DNA from: Candidatus Binatus soli
GTDB taxonomy: Bacteria; Desulfobacterota; Binatia; Binatales; Binataceae
NCBI GenBank assembly: GCA_002479255.1
Contig: DLMJ01000024.1
Location: 1-18,571 of the forward strand
Direction of reading: 5' to 3'
DNA length: 18,571 nucleotides
Position 1 is the stretch's first letter, and each line of letters begins with the position of its first letter. This document shows, in pieces, positions 1 through 6,517 of this stretch. A program made the position numbers and the translations under genes. The notes beneath the pieces are model-generated. The model was not told the DNA's origin, searched no databases, and worked only from the letters and a program-made list of their open reading frames with translations.

Positions 1-382
1 CGAGGCCCGAGACTGGTTCAAGTTTTTCAAGTGCTCCGAGATCGATCCGACCTGCATCCCGGGCGCGGTGATCAACCGCGAGCGCAGCGCGGGCTTCCGC
101 AGAATATTCCTTTACAAGCTGCTTCATTATCCGCTGCAGACCGTGCGGCTCCTGCGCCGCTTCACGCGCTTCATGGCGATGCGCGACGTGGCTTACCTGA
201 TTCTCAAGCCCTTCCTCGGCAAGCCGCGCGGGCCCACGGCGGCTGAGACCCTTTCGCGCACCGTCGAGCATGCGGAGCTTAAGGACTCGGCCGCGGCCCT
301 GACACAAGTCACCGACGCGATGTTCGAGCAGGCGATTGCCGAGTCCCAGGCCGAACGGGCCCTAACTCAGCCCGGATCATGA
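1..382 (+). CDS. C-terminal fragment of an unrecognised protein (possibly radical-SAM type)
   Basis: The reading frame is open from base 2 to the TGA at 380-382, giving about 126 residues with no start inside the window, so this is the 3' end of a longer gene. Visible parts: an aromatic stretch with two cysteines (DWFKFFKCSEIDPTC), a basic/hydrophobic helix-rich segment (KLLHYPLQTVRLLRRF, then LILKPFLGKPRG) and a polar Ala/Glu-rich tail. The basic helical tail resembles the C-terminal ends of B12-binding radical SAM proteins of the BchE/HpnJ type, but the catalytic CxxxCxxC region would lie outside the window, so this is only a guess. High GC and codon use match the neighbours. It ends about 70 bases before the tolQ promoter and is probably a separate unit. 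Confidence 0.6.
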   Translation, partial: EARDWFKFFKCSEIDPTCIPGAVINRERSAGFRRIFLYKLLHYPLQTVRLLRRFTRFMAMRDVAYLILKPFLGKPRGPTAAETLSRTVEHAELKDSAAALTQVTDAMFEQAIAESQAERALTQPGS

Positions 383-427
383 AGTCCGCAGAAATCGCGG
401 GCGCGCAAGCGGCCCGATGACCGTGCT

Positions 428-456
428 GGTTTTGGGCGCGCTGATACCCTTATAAT
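428..456 (+). promoter_or_regulatory. Probable sigma-70-type promoter of the tol-pal operon
   Basis: A perfect TATAAT lies at 451-456. The upstream -35 is weak (GTTTTG at 429-434 with a 16-base spacer is the best match). Transcription would start near 463, giving a short leader of about 24 bases before the tolQ ATG at 487. It sits in the 104-base gap between the preceding gene and tolQ, the expected place for an operon promoter. Confidence 0.55.
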
Positions 457-468
457 AAACTGATTATT
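454..468. repeat. Short inverted repeat over the predicted tol transcription start
   Basis: AATAA (454-458), five bases, TTATT (464-468) form a perfect AT-rich dyad overlapping the end of the -10 box and the expected start site. It could be an operator for a repressor or simply chance in an AT-rich promoter. No matching regulator is visible. Confidence 0.25.
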
Positions 469-486
469 CAGCCGAATGGCGGTATT

Positions 487-1200
487 ATGCTCCATCAGGT
501 GAGTGGCGCAGGCGGGTTGGGCGTGGTGGAACTGGTGCTGGGCACGGGCCCGGTGGTGGCAGCCGTGTTGTGGGTGCTGGTGGCGTTTTCGGTCGGCAGT
601 TGGGGTATCATCCTTTACAAACTGATTCAGATTTCGCGGGCGCGGGGCCAGTCCGAACGCTTCATCGCGATCTTCTGGGAATCGAAGAACCTCGCTGCGA
701 TTCACACCGCGAGCGTCGGCCTCAAGCGCAGCCCGGTCGCGCAGGTTTTCCGCGCCGGCTACCAGGAGCTCCTGCAACTCACCCGCGCCAAGCGCCAGGC
801 GGTCGGAGCGGAAAGCGGCTTCTCGACCGATCTCGGCGGAATCGCAAACGTGATGCGCGCGATGAAGCGCCAGGAAAACGTCGAGCTGACCAAGCTCGAG
901 TCCGGCATCACCTTCCTCGCCACGACCGGTTCGACGTGCCCGTTTATCGGACTGTTCGGCACGGTGTGGGGAATAATGACGGCGTTCCTGGGCCTGTCGG
1001 CGTCTCATACGTCGAGCATCCAGGCAGTCGCGCCCGGAATCGCCGAGGCGCTGATCACGACTGCGGTCGGCCTGGTCGCGGCGATCCCGGCGCAGATGTT
1101 CTACAACTACTTCATCGCGCGGGTGCGAGTGCTGGCGACCGAGATGGATAATTTCACGTCCGAATTTTTGAACATCGCCGAGCGTCATTTCCTTTCGTAG
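487..1200 (+). CDS. tolQ: TolQ, inner-membrane proton channel subunit of the Tol-Pal system
   Basis: The 237-residue protein belongs to the MotA/TolQ/ExbB family. A first membrane helix lies at about residues 21-47, followed by a cytoplasmic region, then two more helices at about 138-168 and 183-206. The family signatures are present: GSTCPFIGLFGTVWGIM (148-164) and ALITTAVGLVAAIPAQ (188-203), with the Thr residues that line the proton path (T149, and T191/T192). TolQ with TolR forms the proton-motive-force-driven stator that energises TolA. The length is normal for the family. The ATG at 487 is preceded by a weak GGCGG; the short N-terminal tail before the first helix supports this start. 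First gene of tolQRAB-pal-cpoB, 11 bases before tolR. The usual ybgC thioesterase gene is not upstream. Confidence 0.96.
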   Translation: MLHQVSGAGGLGVVELVLGTGPVVAAVLWVLVAFSVGSWGIILYKLIQISRARGQSERFIAIFWESKNLAAIHTASVGLKRSPVAQVFRAGYQELLQLTRAKRQAVGAESGFSTDLGGIANVMRAMKRQENVELTKLESGITFLATTGSTCPFIGLFGTVWGIMTAFLGLSASHTSSIQAVAPGIAEALITTAVGLVAAIPAQMFYNYFIARVRVLATEMDNFTSEFLNIAERHFLS

Positions 1201-1211
1201 GCAGCATCGCA

Positions 1212-1646
1212 ATGGCATTCGATTCAGGACAGCGCGGGCAGATGGTTTCCCAGATCAACGTCACGCCGCTGGTGGACGTGATGCTGGTGCTGCTGGTCAT
1301 CTTCATGGTGACGGCGCCGATTATTCAGCAGGGCGTCGAGGTCACGCTGCCCAGCGTCAAGGCCGAGGCGCTGCCCGGCAAGGAAGAGCAGTTCGTCGTG
1401 TCGATCACACGCGACAGCCAGATTTATCTCAATGACGCAAAGCTCTCGGCGGATGACTTGACCGGCAAGCTGAAGGCGATTGCGCAGGAGCGTCCCGACC
1501 GCCAGGTTTTCATCCGCGCCGACGACCAAGTGCCATACGGCGAGGTGATCCGCACGATGGCGGCGATTAAGGCCGCTGGAATCGAAAACGTCGGGATGGT
1601 GACGGAGATGCCGGCGGCGAACGGGCCCGACGCGGGCGCGAAGTGA
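1212..1646 (+). CDS. tolR: TolR, ExbD/TolR-family stator subunit
   Basis: The 144-residue protein has a short cytoplasmic N-terminus, one membrane helix at about residues 17-38 and a periplasmic domain. The helix opens with INVTPLVDVMLVLLVIF and carries the essential proton-carrying aspartate at D22, equivalent to D23 of E. coli TolR. The periplasmic part ends in a typical ExbD/TolR fold (VFIRADDQVPYGEVIRTM) followed by a short Ala/Gly-rich tail. TolR pairs with TolQ in the inner membrane, couples proton flow to TolA and can bind peptidoglycan. The ATG at 1212 lies 11 bases after the tolQ stop without a strong ribosome binding site, consistent with coupling to tolQ. Confidence 0.95.
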   Translation: MAFDSGQRGQMVSQINVTPLVDVMLVLLVIFMVTAPIIQQGVEVTLPSVKAEALPGKEEQFVVSITRDSQIYLNDAKLSADDLTGKLKAIAQERPDRQVFIRADDQVPYGEVIRTMAAIKAAGIENVGMVTEMPAANGPDAGAK

Positions 1647-1655
1647 GCGCTGAGC

Positions 1656-2735
1656 GTGGCATCGCGGGACCATAACGGTGACGAGCAGCCGTCGCGAATC
1701 GGATATTTCGCGGCGGTCTTCGTCTCCGCGCTCGGGCACGCTGCGCTGTTCGCGACGGTGTTCTTTATCGCGCCGCGCTTTTTGCATCCCGAAGAAGCCG
1801 CGCCGCCCGCATACACGGTGAAAATCGTCGATAACATTCCAGCCGGCGACCTCGGAACGCATCTGCCGCGCATCAATCGGCACCCGGCGGATGAAGCGAA
1901 GGAGGCGGCGCCCAAGCCCGAAGAATCGAAGGTCAAGACCGAGCCGCCCAAAACAGAACTCGCGCTTAACGACGACAAGAACGCGCTCAAGATAAATGCG
2001 AAGGCGACCGACCCTCCAACCGCGACTCCCACGCCAGAGCCAACTATCGAGCCGACCATCGCGCCAACAATAGAAGCCACGGCAGCACCGACGCCTGAGC
2101 CAACGCCACAGCCTACTCAGGAGCCGACGAAGCACGCGAAGCCGAAGGCCACGCCCGGCAAGGCGTCGCGCAATGCGCCCAAGTCCGAATCGACGGCGGC
2201 AAAGGCAAAGATCGCGGCGACGCCGAGCGTCGAGCAGCGGCTCGCGATGCTGAGACGCGGGTTGCTCGCGGAGCACGTCAAGGAGCTGGCGAAGAACCCG
2301 CCTGAAGATGAAGATGACGACGATTCCGCGGACGACAGCGCTGCCAGCGGTCCGGCAGGGGGAGGACCCGTCGTCGCAAGTAACGCGAGTGAAGGAGCGG
2401 GCTACGGAGTCGGCGCCGGCAAGGGCAGCGTCGGGATTCTACAGGACCCGGAATTTATCCTGTACTATAAGACCGTGCAGGAACAGATTAAGAAGTCGTG
2501 GACGTTTACCGGCGGATCGAACGATCTGACCGCGACCGTCAATTTCGCGATCGGCCCCGACGGTGCGCTGACCGCCGTGAAGATTGGCACGAGTTCGAAC
2601 GACTCGGCGTTCGATGATTCCGTGATTCGCGCGATTCGCCGGGCAGCGCCGTTTCCCGCGCCGCCGGAAAAGTTTCGCGACCAGTTTTCTTCCGGGATCA
2701 AAGCCTTGTTTCAGCTCGGCGAACTCAAGTCCTGA
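1656..2735 (+). CDS. tolA: TolA-like energy-transducing protein with TonB/TolA C-terminal domain
   Basis: The 359-residue protein starts at GTG 1656, nine bases after the tolR stop, with no clear SD. It has a short cytoplasmic N-terminus and a membrane helix at about 16-41 containing the SxxxH motif (S24-H28) that TolA and TonB use to contact the stator. A long periplasmic stalk follows: Lys/Glu/Pro-rich (about 76-112), Thr/Pro-rich repeats (120-158), a basic stretch (159-188), a short helix (191-212) and an acidic cluster PEDEDDDDSADD (216-227). A Gly-rich hinge leads to the C-terminal TonB/TolA domain (about 264-359, with FAIGPDGALTAVKI). It should transmit force from TolQR to TolB and Pal. 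By position it is TolA; the stalk is Pro/Thr-rich rather than the long Ala/Lys helix of E. coli TolA, so sequence alone would also permit the name TonB. Confidence 0.88.
   Translation: MASRDHNGDEQPSRIGYFAAVFVSALGHAALFATVFFIAPRFLHPEEAAPPAYTVKIVDNIPAGDLGTHLPRINRHPADEAKEAAPKPEESKVKTEPPKTELALNDDKNALKINAKATDPPTATPTPEPTIEPTIAPTIEATAAPTPEPTPQPTQEPTKHAKPKATPGKASRNAPKSESTAAKAKIAATPSVEQRLAMLRRGLLAEHVKELAKNPPEDEDDDDSADDSAASGPAGGGPVVASNASEGAGYGVGAGKGSVGILQDPEFILYYKTVQEQIKKSWTFTGGSNDLTATVNFAIGPDGALTAVKIGTSSNDSAFDDSVIRAIRRAAPFPAPPEKFRDQFSSGIKALFQLGELKS
2013..2129 (+). repeat. Thr-Pro-rich low-complexity repeat inside tolA
   Basis: Codons for residues 120-158 encode repeated PTxxPTxEPT-like units (TPTPEPTIEPTIAPTIE, then TPEPTPQPTQEPT). 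At DNA level this appears as recurring gagCCgAC/CCaAC blocks. The encoded segment should form an extended polyproline-like rod spanning the periplasm. Such tracts can vary in copy number between strains. Confidence 0.7.
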
Positions 2736-2748
2736 GGTTGCGATGCGG

Positions 2749-2802
2749 CAGGAGGTGCGGATGAACTTTTTCAGTGTTTGTTTTTTCAGTGTTAGAACAT
2801 GA
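2749..2802 (+). CDS. 13-codon Phe-rich mini-ORF overlapping the tolB start (candidate coupling or leader peptide)
   Basis: An ATG at 2761 preceded by a strong SD (GCAGGAGGTG at 2748-2757, five bases between AGGAGG and ATG) opens a frame reading MNFFSVCFFSVRT and stopping at TGA 2800-2802. The stop overlaps the tolB ATG (2799-2801) as ATGA, the classic coupling arrangement. tolB has no SD of its own, and an in-frame TAG at 2793 prevents tolB from being extended upstream. The coding bases are 2761-2802; the SD is included in the interval. Four of the 13 residues are Phe, in two FFSV blocks encoded by a 15-base tandem duplication. No homologue is recognised. Role as a coupling ORF is inferred from position. 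Confidence 0.5.
   Translation, partial: QEVRMNFFSVCFFSVRT
2767..2793 (+). repeat. 15-base-period direct repeat within the mini-ORF
   Basis: TTTTTCAGTGTT occurs at 2767-2778 and again at 2782-2793, a spacing of exactly five codons, so that FFSV is encoded twice in the same frame. The T-rich tract is markedly lower in GC than the flanking genes. Confidence 0.75.
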
Positions 2803-4139
2803 AGCGGGGGATTCAAGTTTGCGCGATCGCGTGCGCGATTGTTGTGGCGTCGATGACAGGCCGGGCCGTCGCGCAGCCCGCTGGTGGAGGGCCGATCACA
2901 ATCACGATCGCGGGACCCGGCTCACAGCTCTCGACGATCGCGGTGTCGGGGCTCAAAAATCTCGGCGGCGACGACAACCATCGCGTTGGCAGCGCGTTTG
3001 TCGGCACGCTTCGGCGCGACCTCGAGCTTTCGGGCTATTTCAGAATTATCGATCCGCACGCGTACATCGAGGATCCGCAATCGTCGGGCTTCGAGCTCGG
3101 CCAGTTTAATTTCGCCGATTGGCGATCGATCAACGCCGACTTTGTCGTCAAGGGTTCGGTCTCCGCCAGCGGCCCGGACGTGAAGCTGACGGCCTTTCTA
3201 TATGACGTGGCGCAGCAGCGGCGCATGATGGGCAAGAATTACAGCGGCGACGCGGGTGACGTGCCGCGGATGGCGCGCCGATTTGCCGACGCGATCCTTG
3301 AAGCTGCGACCGGGCAGCGCGGTCCGTTCGATTCCAGGCTCGCACTCGTCTCGACGCGCGGCGGTCGTTTCAAGGAAGTCTATACGCAGTCGATAGACGG
3401 CCAGGACGTGTTCAAGCTGACCGGCAATCCGACGATCAATCTGTTCCCGAGTTTCGATCGCAGCGCGCGCTACGTGCTGTATCTCTCGTACAAGAGCATG
3501 GCGCCGGCGCTTTATCTGGCCGACCTCAAGGAGCAGCGCGAAGCCAAGCTCGACAGCCCGCACGGCCGCGTGATCGGCGGAACGATCTCGCCCGACGGCG
3601 AGCGCATCGCCGCCGCGATCGAGCGTGACGGCGCCACCAATCTGTATCTGATCACGCGCGAGGGCGCCGAAATTCGCCAGCTCACTGACACCAACGGAAT
3701 CAACGTCAGTCCCGCGATTTCACCCGACGGCGCCACGCTTGCGTTCACGTCGGATCGCTCGGGCTCGCCGCAAATTTACGTCATGAGTCTGGCGGGCGGT
3801 GCGCCGAAACGATTGACCTATAGCGGCGATTACAACACCACGCCCGCGTTTTCGCCCAAGGGCGACAAGCTCGCGTATCAGAGCCGCAACAACGGACGTT
3901 TCGACATTTGGACGATTCCGGTCGGCGGCGGCGAACCTGTGCAAGTGACGGATGGCAACGGCTCCAACGAGTATCCGAGCTGGTCGCCCGACGGACGCTA
4001 TCTCGCGTTCAGCTCGACGCGCGGCCACAACTCGCGAATCTATATAATGATGGTCGGCAACCGGAAAATTATTTCCGCTTTGACGGAGGGTGATGGTAAT
4101 GATTCCTGTCCAGCGTGGTCGGGGTGGTTGGGTGAGTAG
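2799..4139 (+). CDS. tolB: TolB, periplasmic beta-propeller protein of the Tol-Pal system
   Basis: The 446-residue precursor begins with a Sec signal peptide (MKRGIQ, hydrophobic core, cleavage likely after AVA at 23-25). The mature protein starts with the TolB N-terminal domain (ITITIAGPGSQLSTIAV) and continues into a WD40-like (PD40) beta-propeller from about residue 195. Propeller blades are recognisable by repeated SPDGxxIA/LAF motifs: ISPDGERIAA, ISPDGATLAFTSDRSG, FSPKGDKLAYQS and WSPDGRYLAFSSTRG. TolB docks on Pal and is released from it by energised TolA. The start is fixed because a TAG lies in frame at 2793; there is no SD, and initiation probably depends on the preceding mini-ORF through an ATGA overlap. 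The last 41 bases overlap pal. Confidence 0.96.
   Translation: MKRGIQVCAIACAIVVASMTGRAVAQPAGGGPITITIAGPGSQLSTIAVSGLKNLGGDDNHRVGSAFVGTLRRDLELSGYFRIIDPHAYIEDPQSSGFELGQFNFADWRSINADFVVKGSVSASGPDVKLTAFLYDVAQQRRMMGKNYSGDAGDVPRMARRFADAILEAATGQRGPFDSRLALVSTRGGRFKEVYTQSIDGQDVFKLTGNPTINLFPSFDRSARYVLYLSYKSMAPALYLADLKEQREAKLDSPHGRVIGGTISPDGERIAAAIERDGATNLYLITREGAEIRQLTDTNGINVSPAISPDGATLAFTSDRSGSPQIYVMSLAGGAPKRLTYSGDYNTTPAFSPKGDKLAYQSRNNGRFDIWTIPVGGGEPVQVTDGNGSNEYPSWSPDGRYLAFSSTRGHNSRIYIMMVGNRKIISALTEGDGNDSCPAWSGWLGE
4085..4089 (+). promoter_or_regulatory. Ribosome binding site deciding the pal start
   Basis: GGAGG lies inside the end of tolB. Three in-frame start codons follow: GTG 4090, ATG 4093 and ATG 4099. 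Only ATG 4099 has an optimal gap (nine bases), so it is taken as the start of pal. Confidence 0.6.
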
Positions 4140-4680
4140 TCATTCGACATTGGCCAAGGCGATGGCGATTGTGAGTGTTGGGGTGATGCTGGCGATTGCA
4201 GGATGCTCATCGAAGAAGCCGGCGCCGATAAATGGCGGCGAAAACAATCCCGGCGGAAGTCAACTTGGTGAAAATGGGGTTGGCAAGGGCGGCGGCAACT
4301 CGCTCGAGGACTGGAAGAACGGAAAATTCGGCGCGCAAGGTCCGCTCAGCGACATTCACTTCGCGTACAACGAGTACACGATTCAAGAGCAGGACGGCTC
4401 CGTGCTGAAATCCAATGCGAGCTGGCTGCAAGCGCATCCGCAGACGCGGGTCCAAGTCGAGGGTCATTGCGATGAGCGCGGCTCCGAGGAATACAATATC
4501 GCGCTGGGCGCCAAGCGCGCGCAGGCCGCCAAGGATTACCTGGTGACACTCGGAATCGGCGGCAGCCGAATCTCGACAATCAGCTACGGCAAGGAGCTTC
4601 CGCTCTGCACCGAGCACGACGAGAGCTGCTGGTCGCAGAACCGGCGCGATCACTTTGCGGTAAGTGAAAACAAGGAATAA
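4099..4680 (+). CDS. pal: Pal, peptidoglycan-associated outer-membrane lipoprotein
   Basis: The 193-residue precursor has a lipoprotein signal ending in the lipobox IAGC with the acylated cysteine at C36. A Gly/Asn-rich linker follows, then an OmpA-type peptidoglycan-binding domain from about residue 88 to the end. Binding motifs are clear: VEGHCDERGSEEYNIALG, RAQAAKDYL and NRRDHF, including the conserved Asp and Arg that grip diaminopimelate. Pal anchors the outer membrane to peptidoglycan and is the end target of TolB/TolA. Two cysteines near the C-terminus (LCTEHDESCW) are common in deltaproteobacterial-type Pal and absent from E. coli Pal. Start chosen at ATG 4099 from the GGAGG at 4085; a longer form from 4090 is possible. 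Overlaps tolB by 41 bases. Confidence 0.95.
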   Translation: MIPVQRGRGGWVSSHSTLAKAMAIVSVGVMLAIAGCSSKKPAPINGGENNPGGSQLGENGVGKGGGNSLEDWKNGKFGAQGPLSDIHFAYNEYTIQEQDGSVLKSNASWLQAHPQTRVQVEGHCDERGSEEYNIALGAKRAQAAKDYLVTLGIGGSRISTISYGKELPLCTEHDESCWSQNRRDHFAVSENKE

Positions 4681-4684
4681 GAGC

Positions 4685-5569
4685 GTGCGAAAAACGAACT
4701 GGCCGATCGGCGCCGTCGCCGTCTTTGCCGCGGCATTCGCGCTGGCGGGATGCGCCGACCAAGGCGACCTGCAGCAGCTCAATCAAAACGAGTTCACGCT
4801 GCGCGGGATGATCGCGAGCGACCGCCAGCAAATCAACTCCCTGAAGCAGCAGATTCAACGTCAGAACGATCAGATCGAGGAGCTACAGCACAGCGCCGCC
4901 GGCGCGGGCGCCGCGGGCGCGGGCGGCGGCACGACGTTGTCGATGAACGATCGAGTCGCGAGCCTCGAGGCCGAAGTGAGAGCATTGCAGGCCGGGATGG
5001 CGGCGGCGCCCGGCGCGATTCCTCCTCCCGGCGCGCCCGCAGACTCCGTCGGCGCGGCGCCCGGGCCGGGAATGGCGTCGGCAGAGGGACCGTCAGGGGG
5101 TCCGGCGCCGCCCGCCGCGCCCGCCGAGATCGCTCCAACCTGGCCGAGCGAACTCGATCAGGAAATTGCCGACGCCAAGACTTCGAACGAGCCGGGCGTG
5201 AAGATCTATCGCGAAGGCCTCGACGCGATGAAGGCCGCCAAGTATCCGCTCGCGGTTGCCAGGTTCACCAAGCTGCAGCATGCGTACCCGAAATCCGCGC
5301 TGAGCGAGCCCGCCGAATACTTCGCCGCCAACGCGTTGTTTGAAACCGGCGGTTACGACCAGGCGATTTTGCAATTCAACGATCTCGTGATGCGCTTTCC
5401 CAAGGGCAAATACGCCGGCGCTGCCTTGCTGCGCGAGGCGCAGGCATTTGTGAAGCTCAACGATCGAATCGACGCGCGCCTGACACTGCAGAAGCTGGTC
5501 GCCGATCACGCGGGAACTCCGGAAGCGGAGGCCGCGAACACGATGATGAAAGACCTCGCGAGCGATTAA
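4685..5569 (+). CDS. cpoB: CpoB/YbgF-type coiled-coil and TPR lipoprotein
   Basis: The 294-residue precursor (GTG start 4685, AAGGA at 4672-4676 with an eight-base gap) carries a lipobox ALAGC with C23, so it is probably a lipoprotein. A coiled coil rich in Gln/Leu covers about 28-70 (QINSLKQQIQRQNDQIEEL), followed by an Ala/Gly/Pro-rich linker with a second short coil (about 88-105), then tetratricopeptide repeats from about 172 to 290 (YREGLDAMKAAKYPLAVARF is the first). In E. coli, CpoB links Tol function to peptidoglycan synthesis by PBP1B at the septum; the same role is inferred here. A start at GTG 4664, overlapping pal, is possible but has no SD. E. coli CpoB is a soluble periplasmic protein, so the lipid anchor is a lineage difference. 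Confidence 0.88.
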   Translation: MRKTNWPIGAVAVFAAAFALAGCADQGDLQQLNQNEFTLRGMIASDRQQINSLKQQIQRQNDQIEELQHSAAGAGAAGAGGGTTLSMNDRVASLEAEVRALQAGMAAAPGAIPPPGAPADSVGAAPGPGMASAEGPSGGPAPPAAPAEIAPTWPSELDQEIADAKTSNEPGVKIYREGLDAMKAAKYPLAVARFTKLQHAYPKSALSEPAEYFAANALFETGGYDQAILQFNDLVMRFPKGKYAGAALLREAQAFVKLNDRIDARLTLQKLVADHAGTPEAEAANTMMKDLASD

Positions 5570-5593
5570 AGGATCGCCTTCGCGCACGATTGA

Positions 5594-6517
5594 ATGGAAA
5601 TAATCCGCGACTTGGAAGCGCTCGCGCGCCATCCCTACCCGGTCACCGCGATCGGTAATTTCGACGGCGTTCACCTCGGACATCGCGCGATCTTGAAGGC
5701 CGCGATCGATCACGCTCGGACGGCCGGCGGCACCGCGTTCGCGCTCACCTTCGATCCGCTGCCCGCCAAACTGCTCGCTCCGGCCCGCGCTCCGCGGTTG
5801 ATTCTGGCCCCCGATGACAAACTCGAACTGCTGCGGCTGTCGGGCATCGACGGCGCGATCGTGCTCAACTTCACGCTCGAACTGAGCCTGCTCTCGCCGC
5901 GCGATTTCGTGCGCGACTGCTTGCGCGGAAAGATCGGCGTGCGCGAAGTGGTCGTCGGGCACAGCGTAAGCTTCGGCCACAATCGCGCCGGCAACGCGGC
6001 CATGATGGTCGAACTCGGCCGCGAATTCGGTTTCGATACGGACGTGGTCGGGCCGGTCAAAATCGGCGGCATCAAAGTCAGTTCAACCAGGGTACGCGAG
6101 TTGATCGGCGCCGGCGACCTGCGTGGCGCCGCCAGGCTGCTGGGCCGTTACCACTTTCTAAGCGGCCCGGTCGTGCGCGGGCGCGGGCGCGGACGGACGA
6201 TCGGATACCCGACTGCGAATCTCGACTGCCAAACGGAATGCATTCCGCCCGACGGTGTTTACGCCGCGCGCGTCATCCTCGGCGATGGCGCCTACCCGTC
6301 GATCGCCAACATCGGGATGCGTCCGACATTTTCGGAGAGCACGCGATCGATCGAGGCGCATATCTTCGATTTCACGCGCGACATCTACGGGACGCGAATC
6401 AAGCTCGAGCTGATCGAACGAATCCGCCCCGAGCGCAAGTTCGACAACGCCGATGCGCTCAAGGCGCAGATCGCTCTCGACCTGAGCAAGGCCCGCGAGA
6501 TCCTTTCCGCGGCCTAG
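5594..6517 (+). CDS. ribF: RibF, bifunctional riboflavin kinase / FAD synthetase
   Basis: The 307-residue protein has the usual two domains. The N-terminal nucleotidyltransferase (FAD synthetase, about 1-185) shows GNFDGVHLGH (21-30, the HxGH motif), the VVGHSVSFGHNRAGN region and SSTRVRELI. The C-terminal flavokinase (about 188-305) shows GRGRGRTIGYPTANL and the conserved IANIGMRPTF and EAHIFDF segments. It converts riboflavin to FMN and then FAD in the cytoplasm. The family commonly has a His in the FxPHP stretch; here the equivalent is FDPLP. The gene follows cpoB by 24 bases on the same strand and is probably the last gene of the tol transcript. SD is weak. Its TAG stop overlaps the stop of the convergent gene. 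Confidence 0.95.
   Translation: MEIIRDLEALARHPYPVTAIGNFDGVHLGHRAILKAAIDHARTAGGTAFALTFDPLPAKLLAPARAPRLILAPDDKLELLRLSGIDGAIVLNFTLELSLLSPRDFVRDCLRGKIGVREVVVGHSVSFGHNRAGNAAMMVELGREFGFDTDVVGPVKIGGIKVSSTRVRELIGAGDLRGAARLLGRYHFLSGPVVRGRGRGRTIGYPTANLDCQTECIPPDGVYAARVILGDGAYPSIANIGMRPTFSESTRSIEAHIFDFTRDIYGTRIKLELIERIRPERKFDNADALKAQIALDLSKAREILSAA

Noticed and set aside
417..455. 13-codon frame MTVLVLGALIPL upstream of tolQ
   Set aside because: No SD, overlaps the predicted -10 box and ends before the expected transcription start.
454..468. Claim of a specific operator at the tol promoter
   Set aside because: The 5-bp AT-rich arms are too short to name a regulator; kept only as a low-confidence repeat.
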